33,787 nt of DNA from an uncultured Faecalibacterium sp. (GTDB lineage: Bacteria > Bacillota > Clostridia > Oscillospirales > Ruminococcaceae): the NCBI GenBank assembly GCA_934525325.1, contig CAKSZE010000013.1:1-33787 (forward strand), given 5' to 3'. Both the position numbers and the translations under genes were made by a program. Shown here piece after piece: positions 1 to 8,162 of the stretch. The stretch's first letter is position 1. Every line of letters starts with the position of its first letter. Below the pieces are notes generated by a model. That model ran no database searches. It was not told the origin of the DNA and saw only the letters and a program-made list of their open reading frames with translations.

Positions 1-39
1 GGGCGTGCAGCCCTTGGCCCGTTGCGGGGTGGGTGGAGT

Positions 40-85
40 CCAGAGGTAGGGAGGGGGGAGTCGGAACACCCCTCCCTACCTCTGG
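40..85. repeat. 17-bp perfect inverted repeat
   Basis: CCAGAGGTAGGGAGGGG at 40-56 is repeated as its exact reverse complement at 69-85, with a 12-nt loop. There is no T-run on either side, so it is not a standard intrinsic terminator. It lies beyond the terminator of the operon that ends at 241. It may be a dispersed palindromic repeat or the end of a structure belonging to the gene left of the window. No gene is seen in 1-240. Confidence 0.7.
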
Positions 86-164
86 CCCAGCGGAGCGTCA
101 TTGCCTGCTCAAGTCAAGCAGAAAGGTACCCTGCGGAGCGCCACACTTTTCCGGTACAAACCAG

Positions 165-197
165 AAAAAGCCGCCGCACCGTACGGGGTGCAGCGGC
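165..197 (-). terminator. Intrinsic terminator of the C4-acid operon
   Basis: Read on the minus strand, an 11-bp GC-rich stem (170-180 with 187-197, one mismatch, 6-nt loop) is followed at once by TTTTTC. It lies about 45 nt past the stop of the PdxA2-like gene and closes the five-gene operon 241-5973. Confidence 0.85.
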
Positions 198-240
198 TCT
201 CTCTGGAAGAAAATGAAGAATTGGTTGGGATGAAGATAAC

Positions 241-1311
241 TTAGTTGGTGCGGCCGGTCATCTTGACCGCATACTTGATGGCGTTGACAAGGCTCAGCTC
301 GTTGCCGTTGCCCTTGCCGGCGTGGTAGAAGTCGGTGCCGTGATCCACGCTGGCGCGGATGATGGGCAGACCCAGCGTGACGTTGACGCCCTCCACGGCC
401 TTCCACTCCTGCTTTTCGCGGTCGTAGACAAAGCCCACGGTCTTGAGCGGGATGTGACCCTGGTCGTGGTACATACACACCACGATGTCGTACCAGCCGC
501 CGATGGCCTGCGAGAACACGCTGTCCGGCGGGCAGGGGCCCACCACGCCGGTAATGCCCTCGGCCTTGGCAGCTTCGATGGCGGGGGTGATCTCCTCGAT
601 CTCCTCCCGGCCGAACAGGCCGTTCTCACCGCAGTGGGGGTTCAGACCAGCCACAGCGATGCGGGGATTCTCGATGCCCATATCCTTGCAGGCCTTGTTG
701 GCGATCTCGATGACCTCCAGCACGCGGTCCTTCTTGACCCGGTCGCAGGCTTCCCGCAGGGAAACGTGGGTGGAAACGTGCACCACGCGCAGGTCGTGAT
801 GTGCCAGCATCATGGTGTACTTCTTGGTGTGGGTGTAGGTGGCGTAGATCTCGGTGTGGCCGTCAAAGTGGGTGTAGCCGTCCGACTTTTCGCCGTGGTA
901 GTACTCCAGTGCCTTGTTCATGGCTTCCTTGTTCAGGGCGTTGGTGCAGGTGGCATCCACCTCACCGGCCATGGCCAGCTCAATGACCTTTTTCACGCAC
1001 TGGAAGGCTGCGTTGCCGCCCTCCACGCTGACCTTTGCCATCTCGAACTTGCTGATATCCTCGATCAGATCCAGATGCAGCACATCGATGGTGCCGGGGG
1101 TGAACAGGGCATCCGACACCTTCTCGCAGCGGTGGATGACGATATCCTCGCGGCCAACGAACTTCTTGGCCTGCTCCATCACCTTCACATCGCCCACAAC
1201 GATGGGGCGGCAGTAGCTGTACTGCTCCGGGTCAGCCAGAGCCTTGATGGTGATCTCCGGGCCGGAACCGGCGGGATCGCCCATGGTAATACCGACAATG
1301 GGTTTATTCAT
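241..1311 (-). CDS. pdxA2: PdxA2-type 4-phospho-D-threonate/erythronate dehydrogenase
   Basis: This 356-residue protein belongs to the PdxA family of NAD-dependent, metal-assisted oxidative decarboxylases. It has the N-terminal ITMGDPAGSGPE motif, a His-containing stretch DGYTHFDGHTE that helps bind metal, and the C-terminal signature MYHDQGHIPLK. PdxA proper works in vitamin B6 synthesis. The PdxA2 branch, found next to DUF1537 kinases, oxidises 4-phospho-D-threonate or -erythronate to a keto-acid that decarboxylates to dihydroxyacetone phosphate. Being last in an operon that begins with a DUF1537 kinase favours the catabolic role. AGGAGAAGG precedes the ATG, and the gap to the aldolase gene is 28 nt. 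The exact substrate stereochemistry cannot be read from sequence. Confidence 0.88.
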   Translation of the reverse strand: MNKPIVGITMGDPAGSGPEITIKALADPEQYSYCRPIVVGDVKVMEQAKKFVGREDIVIHRCEKVSDALFTPGTIDVLHLDLIEDISKFEMAKVSVEGGNAAFQCVKKVIELAMAGEVDATCTNALNKEAMNKALEYYHGEKSDGYTHFDGHTEIYATYTHTKKYTMMLAHHDLRVVHVSTHVSLREACDRVKKDRVLEVIEIANKACKDMGIENPRIAVAGLNPHCGENGLFGREEIEEITPAIEAAKAEGITGVVGPCPPDSVFSQAIGGWYDIVVCMYHDQGHIPLKTVGFVYDREKQEWKAVEGVNVTLGLPIIRASVDHGTDFYHAGKGNGNELSLVNAIKYAVKMTGRTN

Positions 1312-1339
1312 AGCAGCCTTCTCCTTGCTTCAGCGCGTT

Positions 1340-2254
1340 TCAGTGCAGACCCTTGGCCTCGTTCTCAGCCAGAACCTTCTTGATGGCTTCCATGCCTTCC
1401 TCGGGCACATAGTTGAAGGGTGCGCGGCACTTGCCCACGGGGTGGCCCTGCAGGGCAACGGCAGTCTTGATGATGGTGTTGGGGTTGCCGTACTTGAAGG
1501 TCTGCTGCAGGATGGCAATGGCGTCCTGTGCAGCCTGTGCGCCCTCCAGATCCCCGGCCTTGAAGCAATCGTAGATCTTGGCAACGGTCTCCGGCCAGAT
1601 GTTGGCGCGGCCTGCAATGCCGCCTGCGCCGCCCTCTTTCAGGCAGGTCAGGATAGCGCCGTCGTTGCCGGCCAGAATGGCAACTTCCTTGTCCAGCTCA
1701 CGGGTCAGGCGGATGTATGCCTTCAGGTTCTCGATATCGCCGCTGGAATCCTTTGCGCCCACGATGTTCTCCACATCGCGGCACAGCGCCTGCACGGTCT
1801 CGGGCAGCAGCTTGTTGCCGGTGCGGGCGGGGATGTTGTACAGAATGATGGGCAGGTTGACGGCCTTTGCCACGGCGGTGTAGTGGTCGTACAGCTCCTT
1901 CTGGGAAGCCAGTGCAAAGCTGGGGGTGATGATGGACAGTGCATCTGCGCCCAGCTCCTCGGCACGCTTGCTCAGGCGGATGGTCTCAGCGGTGGTGATG
2001 CAGCCGGTGCCTGCGTAGACCGGCACACGGCCCTTTACCTGATCGATGACAGTGGCAAGGATCTCTTCCTTCTCCTGGAAGGACAGGGCGTAGGCTTCGC
2101 CGTTGGTGCCCATGGGGAAGATGCCGTGCACGCCGCCTGCCAGCAGGCGCTCCACCTGCTCGCGCAGAGCCTGATGGTTGACAGTCTGCTCAGGGTCGTT
2201 GTTCATGGGGGTGATTACGGGAGGGATGATGCCCTTGATATCGCTGGTCTTCAT
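1340..2254 (-). CDS. DapA/NanA-family class I aldolase
   Basis: The 304-residue protein is a full-length member of the dihydrodipicolinate synthase / N-acetylneuraminate lyase superfamily of Schiff-base aldolases. GTNGE at residues 49-53 forms the pyruvate carboxylate site, Y139 in YNIPART is the proton relay, and K168 in GAKDSSGD is the Schiff-base lysine. The family also includes KDG, KDPG and 4-hydroxy-2-ketoglutarate aldolases. Since the operon is catabolic and holds no lysine-pathway gene, cleavage of a 2-keto-3-deoxy sugar acid or sialic-acid-like compound to pyruvate plus an aldehyde is likelier than lysine synthesis. AAGGAG lies 9 nt before the ATG; the spacing from the alcohol dehydrogenase gene is 20 nt. 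Confidence 0.85.
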   Translation of the reverse strand: MKTSDIKGIIPPVITPMNNDPEQTVNHQALREQVERLLAGGVHGIFPMGTNGEAYALSFQEKEEILATVIDQVKGRVPVYAGTGCITTAETIRLSKRAEELGADALSIITPSFALASQKELYDHYTAVAKAVNLPIILYNIPARTGNKLLPETVQALCRDVENIVGAKDSSGDIENLKAYIRLTRELDKEVAILAGNDGAILTCLKEGGAGGIAGRANIWPETVAKIYDCFKAGDLEGAQAAQDAIAILQQTFKYGNPNTIIKTAVALQGHPVGKCRAPFNYVPEEGMEAIKKVLAENEAKGLH

Positions 2255-2274
2255 AAGTCTTTACTCCTTTTCTG

Positions 2275-3441
2275 TTACATGATCTCCTGATACAGTTTGC
2301 GTGCGTCGTCGGCGGTAACGGGGCGCATATTGTTCACCAGCAGGCGCTGTACCTGCATACCGGCGTTGACCAGACCTTCCAGATCCTCGGCAGGCACGCC
2401 GAACTCCTTCAGGCTGGTGGGGATGTCCAGATGCTTGACGATGTGCTCCAGACGGGCGATCATCCATGCAGTCTTTTCCTCCACGGTGGTGCAGGTCTTT
2501 TCCTCGTGGCAGCAGCGGTCGTATGCGGCAGCCAGACGCTCGCGCACGGCGGGGTGCTCGCTGTTGAAGCGCATGACCGGTGCCAGCAGGATGGCGTTGG
2601 ACACGCCGTGTGCAATGTGGTACTTGCCGCCCAGCGGGTAGCTCAGTGCGTGCACGGCGGTGGTGCCGGAAGCGGTGATGGCCAGACCGCCGTAGTAGGC
2701 TGCGATCTGCATCCGGTTCTTCTCTGCCATGGCTTCGGGGTCATCGCAGGCTTTTTCGATGTTGTTCAGGATCAGGTCCAGGCCTTCCAGTGCGTACAGA
2801 TCGCTGAAGGGGTTGGCCTTGTTGCTGGTAAAGCACTCAATGCAGTGTGCCAGCGCATCCACGCCGGTAGCGGCTGCGATCTTGCGGGGCAGGTTCTTGA
2901 TCATGCGGGCGTCCAGAATGACGTAGTCCGCGATCATGTTCTCGTTGACGATGCCCACCTTCAGTTCCTTTTCGGGCACAGCCACGATGGCATTGGGGGT
3001 AACCTCAGCGCCGGTACCGGCGGTGGTGGGGATCAGCACGATGGGCACGCACTTCTGTGCCATGCCGGGGTTATCCAGCAGTTCCTTCACGCCGTAGGCG
3101 TCGGTCACCAGCACGCTTGCCAGCTTGGCAGCGTCCATCACGGAGCCGCCGCCGCAGGCCACGATCAGGTCTGCACCGGAGACCTTGAACTCGTCCACCA
3201 GCTTCTGCACAGCCATGTAGCTGGGCTCCGGGGGCAGCTCGTCCAGCACATAGTACTCTGCGCCGGAGGCCTTGACAGCCTCTTCCGGCAGGGCAAACAG
3301 GCCAGCGCCCTCAATGCCCTTATCGGTGAACATGGCTACCTTTTTTGCGCCGCGCGCCTTGATGATGGCGGTGATATTGTCCATGGCGTTTTCGCCGCCG
3401 TAAACTGCGTGCGGCATTTTAAGATTGTACTGGGTCAGCAT
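2275..3441 (-). CDS. Iron-containing alcohol dehydrogenase
   Basis: This 388-residue protein is a group III (Fe-dependent) alcohol dehydrogenase. It shows the nucleotide-binding GGGSVMDAAK motif, TTAGTGAEVTP, and the metal-binding His region GVDALAHCIECF followed by KYHIAHGVSNAILL. The family includes lactaldehyde reductase, 1,3-propanediol dehydrogenase and 4-hydroxybutyrate dehydrogenase. Within this operon it would reduce, or oxidise, the aldehyde released by the neighbouring aldolase, using NAD(P)H. The ATG at 3441 is chosen because GGAGG lies 9 nt upstream; a TTG start nine bases earlier would overlap that site. The exact substrate is unknown. Confidence 0.85.
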   Translation of the reverse strand: MLTQYNLKMPHAVYGGENAMDNITAIIKARGAKKVAMFTDKGIEGAGLFALPEEAVKASGAEYYVLDELPPEPSYMAVQKLVDEFKVSGADLIVACGGGSVMDAAKLASVLVTDAYGVKELLDNPGMAQKCVPIVLIPTTAGTGAEVTPNAIVAVPEKELKVGIVNENMIADYVILDARMIKNLPRKIAAATGVDALAHCIECFTSNKANPFSDLYALEGLDLILNNIEKACDDPEAMAEKNRMQIAAYYGGLAITASGTTAVHALSYPLGGKYHIAHGVSNAILLAPVMRFNSEHPAVRERLAAAYDRCCHEEKTCTTVEEKTAWMIARLEHIVKHLDIPTSLKEFGVPAEDLEGLVNAGMQVQRLLVNNMRPVTADDARKLYQEIM

Positions 3442-3506
3442 ACTGATCAACCTCCTGAATGATACTTTGCTCTATAAATAAAGGATGAAAGTTCCGAAAA
3501 GCTTTT

Positions 3507-4667
3507 TCAGCGGCTCTGGGCTGCGGTGGGGTTATACAGACCCACGGTCTCCCGCTTTGCGCCCAGCACGTCCTGCTCCGAGAAGCGGACGTACTTGATG
3601 CCCTGCCGGGTGCGGGCAGCATACGCCAGATGCAGCATCCCGTCCCGTCCCTGCATCAGGTAGGGGTACTCGTACTGCTTGTTGTTGGTCTTGTTCTCAT
3701 CGCCCATATAGCCCTCGCCGCGCTCCATCCAGCGGATGATGGGGAAGGTCAGGCCGCCGTCCTCGGAGAGCGCCACCGCCACCGGGCAGCGCAGGCCGGG
3801 CCATGCAGCCTTGCCGGGCACGGGGTTGGGGGTGCAGGTGGGGTTGTAGGCAATGGCGATGCGGCCGCTCTGCAGCTTGACCGCGCTGATGCTGGAGTTG
3901 TTGTTGGGCAGCGGGGTAGGTGCGGGCACCGTCCAAGTTTCGCCCCAGTCAAAGGACTCGCTGCGGTGGATGCGGTAGGCTTCGCGGTTGCGCATGAACG
4001 CCACCAGATGCCCCGGCTCCAGCTCGATGACATTGGCGTGGACGTGGCCGTTGCTGCCGGGCATCATGACCATGTGCCAGGTCTTGCCCTCGTCATCCGA
4101 GATGCGGAAGGCGGTGGGGTCGCCGGACAGACCCTCGGCAGAGTCGGTGCACAGCCAGTTGGCAAAGATCCAGCGGCCGTTGGACAGCACCTGAATGGGC
4201 TGGCGGCAGAAGGTGCCTTCCTCCGGGAACACGGTGGTGTAGTCGCCCCATGTTCTGCCGCCGTCGGTGCTCTTCTGGCAGCGCACCACAGCGGTGAACT
4301 GCATATTGTCCTTGCCCTCTACGCGGTCCAGCTGGGCGGTGTACATTGCCCACACGGCGTTGTCCGGGCCGTAGAACAGCGAGGGGTTCTGCTCGCTGCG
4401 GGTGGGGTCGCCGGAGATATCCACCGGCTCCAGCCACTTAGTGCCGTCATGCGGCAGCACCGAGCAGATGATGTGCACGTCTGCGCTGCCCTCATAAGTA
4501 CCGGCGAACCAGCAGCAGAGCAGATCGCCATTGGGCAGCTCCACCATGGCGGGTGCGTGGGCGGTGGGCCAGCCGCCGGTGGGCAGCAGGGCTTCCAGCG
4601 TGCCCATCTCCTCGTTCTCGTACACGGTGCCGTCCCAAGTCAGGCCGGGCAGTTTTGCATAGGTCAT
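3507..4667 (-). CDS. Sialidase-like Asp-box beta-propeller protein
   Basis: This 386-residue protein has at least four Asp boxes (S-x-D-x-G-x-T-W/F): STDGGRTW, SDDEGKTW, SFDWGETW and SEDGGLTF. They mark a beta-propeller of the BNR/sialidase superfamily. It has no signal peptide, so it acts inside the cell. No FRIP-type motif of classical GH33 sialidases is visible. Related BNR_2 proteins include exo-sialidases and, as far as I recall, rhamnose-glucuronate lyases, so the substrate is open. Placed in a sugar-acid operon, it probably releases or converts an acidic sugar. The ATG at 4667 follows AAGGAG; an upstream in-frame extension lacks such a site. The next gene begins 65 nt downstream. Confidence 0.75.
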   Translation of the reverse strand: MTYAKLPGLTWDGTVYENEEMGTLEALLPTGGWPTAHAPAMVELPNGDLLCCWFAGTYEGSADVHIICSVLPHDGTKWLEPVDISGDPTRSEQNPSLFYGPDNAVWAMYTAQLDRVEGKDNMQFTAVVRCQKSTDGGRTWGDYTTVFPEEGTFCRQPIQVLSNGRWIFANWLCTDSAEGLSGDPTAFRISDDEGKTWHMVMMPGSNGHVHANVIELEPGHLVAFMRNREAYRIHRSESFDWGETWTVPAPTPLPNNNSSISAVKLQSGRIAIAYNPTCTPNPVPGKAAWPGLRCPVAVALSEDGGLTFPIIRWMERGEGYMGDENKTNNKQYEYPYLMQGRDGMLHLAYAARTRQGIKYVRFSEQDVLGAKRETVGLYNPTAAQSR

Positions 4668-4731
4668 GGTCGTTCTCCTTCTGTTACATTTATCTTCCGT
4701 TCCAGCCGCAAAGGGCTGTCTGCTTCCATTC

Positions 4732-5973
4732 TCAATGCTTTGCAATGCGGTCTGCCAGCTCCACCAGCAGATCCTCCTGCCCAAAGCCGCCGGACTTGGT
4801 GATCACGTAGCGGGTGCGTCCCTGATAGGTGAAACGCGCCAGCACGATGCCGCTTTCCAGCTCGCACACCGGCTCCAGCTCCCGTGCGCCCACGCTGTTC
4901 ATGCACTGCAGCAGGGTGTCGCCGCCGGTGAGCAGCAATGTGCCCAGATGCTCGCTGCCGAACAGCGCCCCGAACATCTGCCCGACGCTGCCGGAAATGC
5001 CCACCCGCAGGCCGTCCAGATCAATGCCGCGGGCGGCGGCGTAGTCGGCGGTAAGCTGGTTGCCCCCGGCGTCGTTCGTCTCGATGATGCAGCGGGGGTT
5101 TGCTGCCAGCATGGCTTCAATTTCTGCCAGCGCAGCCTTGCCGTCGGCGCTTGCCCAGTAGCCGGGCTCCAGCTTCTGCCGGGGGGTCAGCCGCAGGCGG
5201 GTGAAACCTGCCTTTTCGGCGGTGTCCATCTGCCGCAGGGTGATGGGGTTCACGCTGCCGCAGAGCACCAGCAGCCGGGGGTCCAGCTGCGGGGTCTCGA
5301 CCACGCTGCCGTCCGAAAGCCCCAGCAGCTCCGGCAGAAAGGCGGCAAAGCCTGCGCAGCCTGCCAGCACCGGGGGTGTTCCATTCTGGAACAGCTGCCG
5401 TCCGGTGGTTTCCAGATCTGCGGCGGTGGCAGCGTCATACACCAGAATGCCGGTCTTGTCCGCTGCCGTCTCGCCGGGGCGCAGGCTCTGTGCGGGCACC
5501 TCGGTCTGCAAATGGATCAGCTTTGTCACCTCGGCACAGCGCACCGGCTCGAAGGGGTCGATGCCGAAGGGGCTTTCGTTCACCGGCACGCCGTCGATGT
5601 AGTGGACGCCCTTTTCGGTGGTGCGTCCGATCTGCGGGAAGGCCGGCAGAAAGGGTAAATTGCGTGCGCCGCTTGCCTTGAGCAGGGCGGCAAGCTCTGC
5701 GCCGATGTTGCCGCGCAGGGCGGAATCCGTCTTTTTATAAATGCAGCCCACGCCGTTTTCCACCGCGCTGCGGGTCAGCTCTTCCACCGCCTTGGCAGCC
5801 TTTGCGGCGGGCAGATGCCGCGTCTCGGTATCCACCACCAGCACGGTGCTGCTGCACGCGGAAAGGTCTGCCTGCCCCACCACGACCTGCGTGGGGATGC
5901 CGTGTGCCGCAAGCTGTACGCCGGTATCCAGCGCACCAGTAAAATCATCTGCAATCATCAGCAGGCGAAGCAT
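4732..5973 (-). CDS. DUF1537 four-carbon acid-sugar kinase
   Basis: The 413-residue protein is a full-length DUF1537 / four-carbon acid sugar kinase. The N-terminal domain starts with MIADDFTGALDTG, and the C-terminal nucleotide-binding domain carries LLTGGDTLLQ and ends with KSGGFGQED. Characterised members phosphorylate D-threonate, D-erythronate, L-threonate or related acids at O4, giving the substrate for PdxA2. It is the first gene of the operon. GAGGGGG lies just upstream of the ATG at 5973; an earlier in-frame start would add 26 residues not typical of the family. The divergent PrpR-like regulator begins 216 nt away. Confidence 0.87.
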   Translation of the reverse strand: MLRLLMIADDFTGALDTGVQLAAHGIPTQVVVGQADLSACSSTVLVVDTETRHLPAAKAAKAVEELTRSAVENGVGCIYKKTDSALRGNIGAELAALLKASGARNLPFLPAFPQIGRTTEKGVHYIDGVPVNESPFGIDPFEPVRCAEVTKLIHLQTEVPAQSLRPGETAADKTGILVYDAATAADLETTGRQLFQNGTPPVLAGCAGFAAFLPELLGLSDGSVVETPQLDPRLLVLCGSVNPITLRQMDTAEKAGFTRLRLTPRQKLEPGYWASADGKAALAEIEAMLAANPRCIIETNDAGGNQLTADYAAARGIDLDGLRVGISGSVGQMFGALFGSEHLGTLLLTGGDTLLQCMNSVGARELEPVCELESGIVLARFTYQGRTRYVITKSGGFGQEDLLVELADRIAKH

Positions 5974-6189
5974 TGTTCGTGCCCCCTCACTTGTTTTTGT
6001 GCTTTCATTATGCCGTATCCGGCAGTGGATTGCACCCCGCGCAAGGGGCAAAAGCGTTTCATTTTAGCACGTTTTCAATTTTCCTTCCGTTTCAAGTGCA
6101 AAAATGTTCCATTTTGAAACCACATTCTGTTTTCTTTTTGAACCATACCGATTATAATAGTTTCAAAGAGAAACACGGAGGGACGTTTT
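5974..6189. promoter_or_regulatory. Divergent control region with GTTTCAA repeats
   Basis: This AT-rich 216-bp gap must hold the promoters of the kinase operon (minus) and of the regulator (plus). TATAAT at 6153-6158 suits a -10 for the regulator, but its -35 is weak. GTTTCAA at 6089-6095 and TTGAAAC at 6114-6120 form a 7-bp inverted repeat. A further GTTTCAA lies at 6160-6166 and a variant TTGAACC at 6139-6145. These are plausible binding sites for the divergent regulator. No convincing minus-strand sigma-70 promoter was found. Confidence 0.5.
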
Positions 6190-8007
6190 ATGGTCGAAAC
6201 TCACACCCGCATTCTGGGCATTGCCCCCTACGACGGAATGCGCACCGCCATGGAGCAGGCGGCGCAGGCCTACCCCAACGTTGAACTGGAGGTGTACACC
6301 GGCAATCTGGAAGAGGGACAGGCCATCGTGCAGAGCATGGCGCCCAACAGCTACGACTGCATCATCTCCCGCGGCGGCACCGCCACCCTGATCCGGCAGG
6401 TGACCGACCTGCCGGTGGTGGATATCCATATCTCGGTGTATGATGTGCTGCGCACCATGAAGCTGGCAGAGAACTACACCAGCCTGTACGCCATCGTGGG
6501 CTTTCCCAGCATCACCGAGCCCGCCCACACCCTTTGCAGCCTGCTGAACTTTGATCTGGACATCCTTACCGTCCGCAGCGCCGAGGAGGTACGCCACACC
6601 TTAGAGCGGCTCAAGCAGGGCGGCTACCGGATGGTGGTCTGCGACATGGTCACCCACACCATTGCCCGGGAGATGGGCTTTGACGCCTTTCTCATCACCT
6701 CCGGCATCGAAAGCCTGCACAGCGCCATCGATCAGGCGGTGAACATCAGCACATGGTTCGGCCAGCTGCGGCAGGAGAACCTGTTTTTGCGCAGCATCAC
6801 GCAGGAGCAGGGTGGTCGGGTGGTGGTGATGGAGCCGGACGGCAGCCTGTACTATAATAATATGAAAGACATCTCCCCGGAACTGCACCGCTGTTTGCAG
6901 ACCCATCTGCGGGAGATCCCCGCCACCGGCAGCTTAAAGTTCTACTACACCGAGCGCAGCCAGCTGTACAGCATCACGGCACAGGTGCTGCTGATGAACA
7001 ACGTGCAGCGGTATCTGTTCTACTGCGTGCCCTCCCGCATCCCGCTGCATTCCAGCCGCCCGGGGCTGCGGTCGCTGAATCAGGGCGAGTGCGAGTATCT
7101 TTTCTCCAACAGCTTTTACAGCCTGAGCGGTGCCATGGGCACACAGGACGCCGAGATCAACGCCCTTGCCGCCCTGCGCCAGCCCCTGTTCATCTGCGGC
7201 GAGCCGGGCACCGGCAAGGAGCAGATCGCCCGCTACCTTTACCTGCACAGCGCACTGGTGAACCGCCCCCTCGTGGTGGCAAACTGCGCCATGATGAACG
7301 ATAAATCATGGGATTTTCTGCTCAACCACTATAACTCTCCCCTGAACGCCAACGGCAACACGGTCTATTTCCAGAACTTTGAAGCCATCCCGGAGCAGTG
7401 GAGCGCCGAGCTGCTGGCTGCCATTGAGGAGACCGGTCTTGCCCGCCGGGTGCGGCTGCTGTTCTCCCGCTCGGTGCGCCCGGAAGAGCCGGTCTCCCCG
7501 GTCACCCGCCGGTTCATCGAGCGGCTGGGCGCACTGACGCTGGATCTGCCCCCGCTGCGCAGCCGGTCGGACGAGATCCCGTCCCTTTCCAGTTTGTACC
7601 TGAACAGCCTGAATCTGGAGCTGGGCAAGCAGATCTCCGGCTTTGAGCCCCGCGCCATCGAGATGCTGCGGCAGTACCCGTGGCCGAACAACTACACCCA
7701 GTTCAAAAACCTTCTGCGTTCCCTTGCCACCCTGACGAACGGCCCCTACATCCGCAGCAGCAGCGTGGCCGACCTGCTCTCCAAGGAGCGCAGCCTGCGC
7801 AGCGCCCCGGCGGCCCACCCGGCGGCGGTGGTCAGCACCGACACCTCCCGCACGCTGGAAAGCATCATCGGCGAGGTGGTGCAGCAGACGGTAGCCGCCC
7901 ACGGCGGCAACCGCGCCGCTGCCGCCCGGCAGCTGGGCATCAGCCGCACGACCCTGTGGCGGTATCTGGGTAAAATCGAAGCCGGGGAGCCCGCTGACCC
8001 CGCCTGA
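6190..8007 (+). CDS. PrpR-type regulator with degenerate AAA+ domain
   Basis: This 605-residue protein has the architecture of PrpR-like enhancer-binding activators. Residues 1-190 are the PrpR N-terminal sensor domain (VVDIHISVYDVLRTM, the SRGGTA loop). A linker follows, then an AAA+ domain at about 300-530 and a Fis-type helix-turn-helix at 556-595 (NRAAAARQLGISRTTLWRYL). Walker A is present (GEPGTGKE, 337-344). The GAFTGA loop that contacts sigma-54 is missing, and the Walker B acidic residues are replaced (NTVYFQNFEA, 390-399). It therefore probably acts as a conventional repressor or activator, like TyrR. It is divergent from the C4-acid operon and most likely senses one of its intermediates. 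GGAGGG precedes the ATG. Confidence 0.85.
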   Translation: MVETHTRILGIAPYDGMRTAMEQAAQAYPNVELEVYTGNLEEGQAIVQSMAPNSYDCIISRGGTATLIRQVTDLPVVDIHISVYDVLRTMKLAENYTSLYAIVGFPSITEPAHTLCSLLNFDLDILTVRSAEEVRHTLERLKQGGYRMVVCDMVTHTIAREMGFDAFLITSGIESLHSAIDQAVNISTWFGQLRQENLFLRSITQEQGGRVVVMEPDGSLYYNNMKDISPELHRCLQTHLREIPATGSLKFYYTERSQLYSITAQVLLMNNVQRYLFYCVPSRIPLHSSRPGLRSLNQGECEYLFSNSFYSLSGAMGTQDAEINALAALRQPLFICGEPGTGKEQIARYLYLHSALVNRPLVVANCAMMNDKSWDFLLNHYNSPLNANGNTVYFQNFEAIPEQWSAELLAAIEETGLARRVRLLFSRSVRPEEPVSPVTRRFIERLGALTLDLPPLRSRSDEIPSLSSLYLNSLNLELGKQISGFEPRAIEMLRQYPWPNNYTQFKNLLRSLATLTNGPYIRSSSVADLLSKERSLRSAPAAHPAAVVSTDTSRTLESIIGEVVQQTVAAHGGNRAAAARQLGISRTTLWRYLGKIEAGEPADPA

Positions 8008-8081
8008 TGCTTCCTATCGCAAGGCAAGAAATTCGCGCGATATCAAAACAGCATTTTTGTACGCATCGCTCTATTTTATAA

Positions 8082-8121
8082 AAGTACCCCCAGTACCGGG
8101 TGTCCGGTACTGGGGGTACTT
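8082..8121. terminator. Bidirectional terminator between convergent genes
   Basis: A perfect 18-bp inverted repeat (8082-8099 with 8104-8121) encloses a GTGT loop. A-rich and T-rich flanks lie on both sides. It sits between the regulator (ends 8007) and the BspA-like gene (ends 8163), so it can stop transcription in both directions. Confidence 0.88.
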
Positions 8122-8126
8122 ATCAT

Positions 8127-8154
8127 TCCCGCTAGAACGCGGGAGCTTTTGTTT
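8127..8154 (+). terminator. Second terminator hairpin
   Basis: TCCCGC (8127-8132) pairs with GCGGGA (8139-8144) across a 6-nt loop, followed by GCTTTTGTTT on the plus strand. It backs up the larger hairpin just upstream for transcripts from the regulator. Confidence 0.6.
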
Positions 8155-8162
8155 GGGAATGC

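Noticed and set aside
1340..2254. Assignment as dapA of lysine synthesis
   Set aside because: The genes around it are catabolic and no lysine-pathway gene is present. The residues shown are shared by all members of the superfamily.
6098..6111. Sigma-54-like promoter TGGAACATTTTTGC on the minus strand
   Set aside because: The GG-to-GC spacing is 9 nt instead of 10, and the -24 element departs from consensus. The divergent regulator also lacks the GAFTGA loop.
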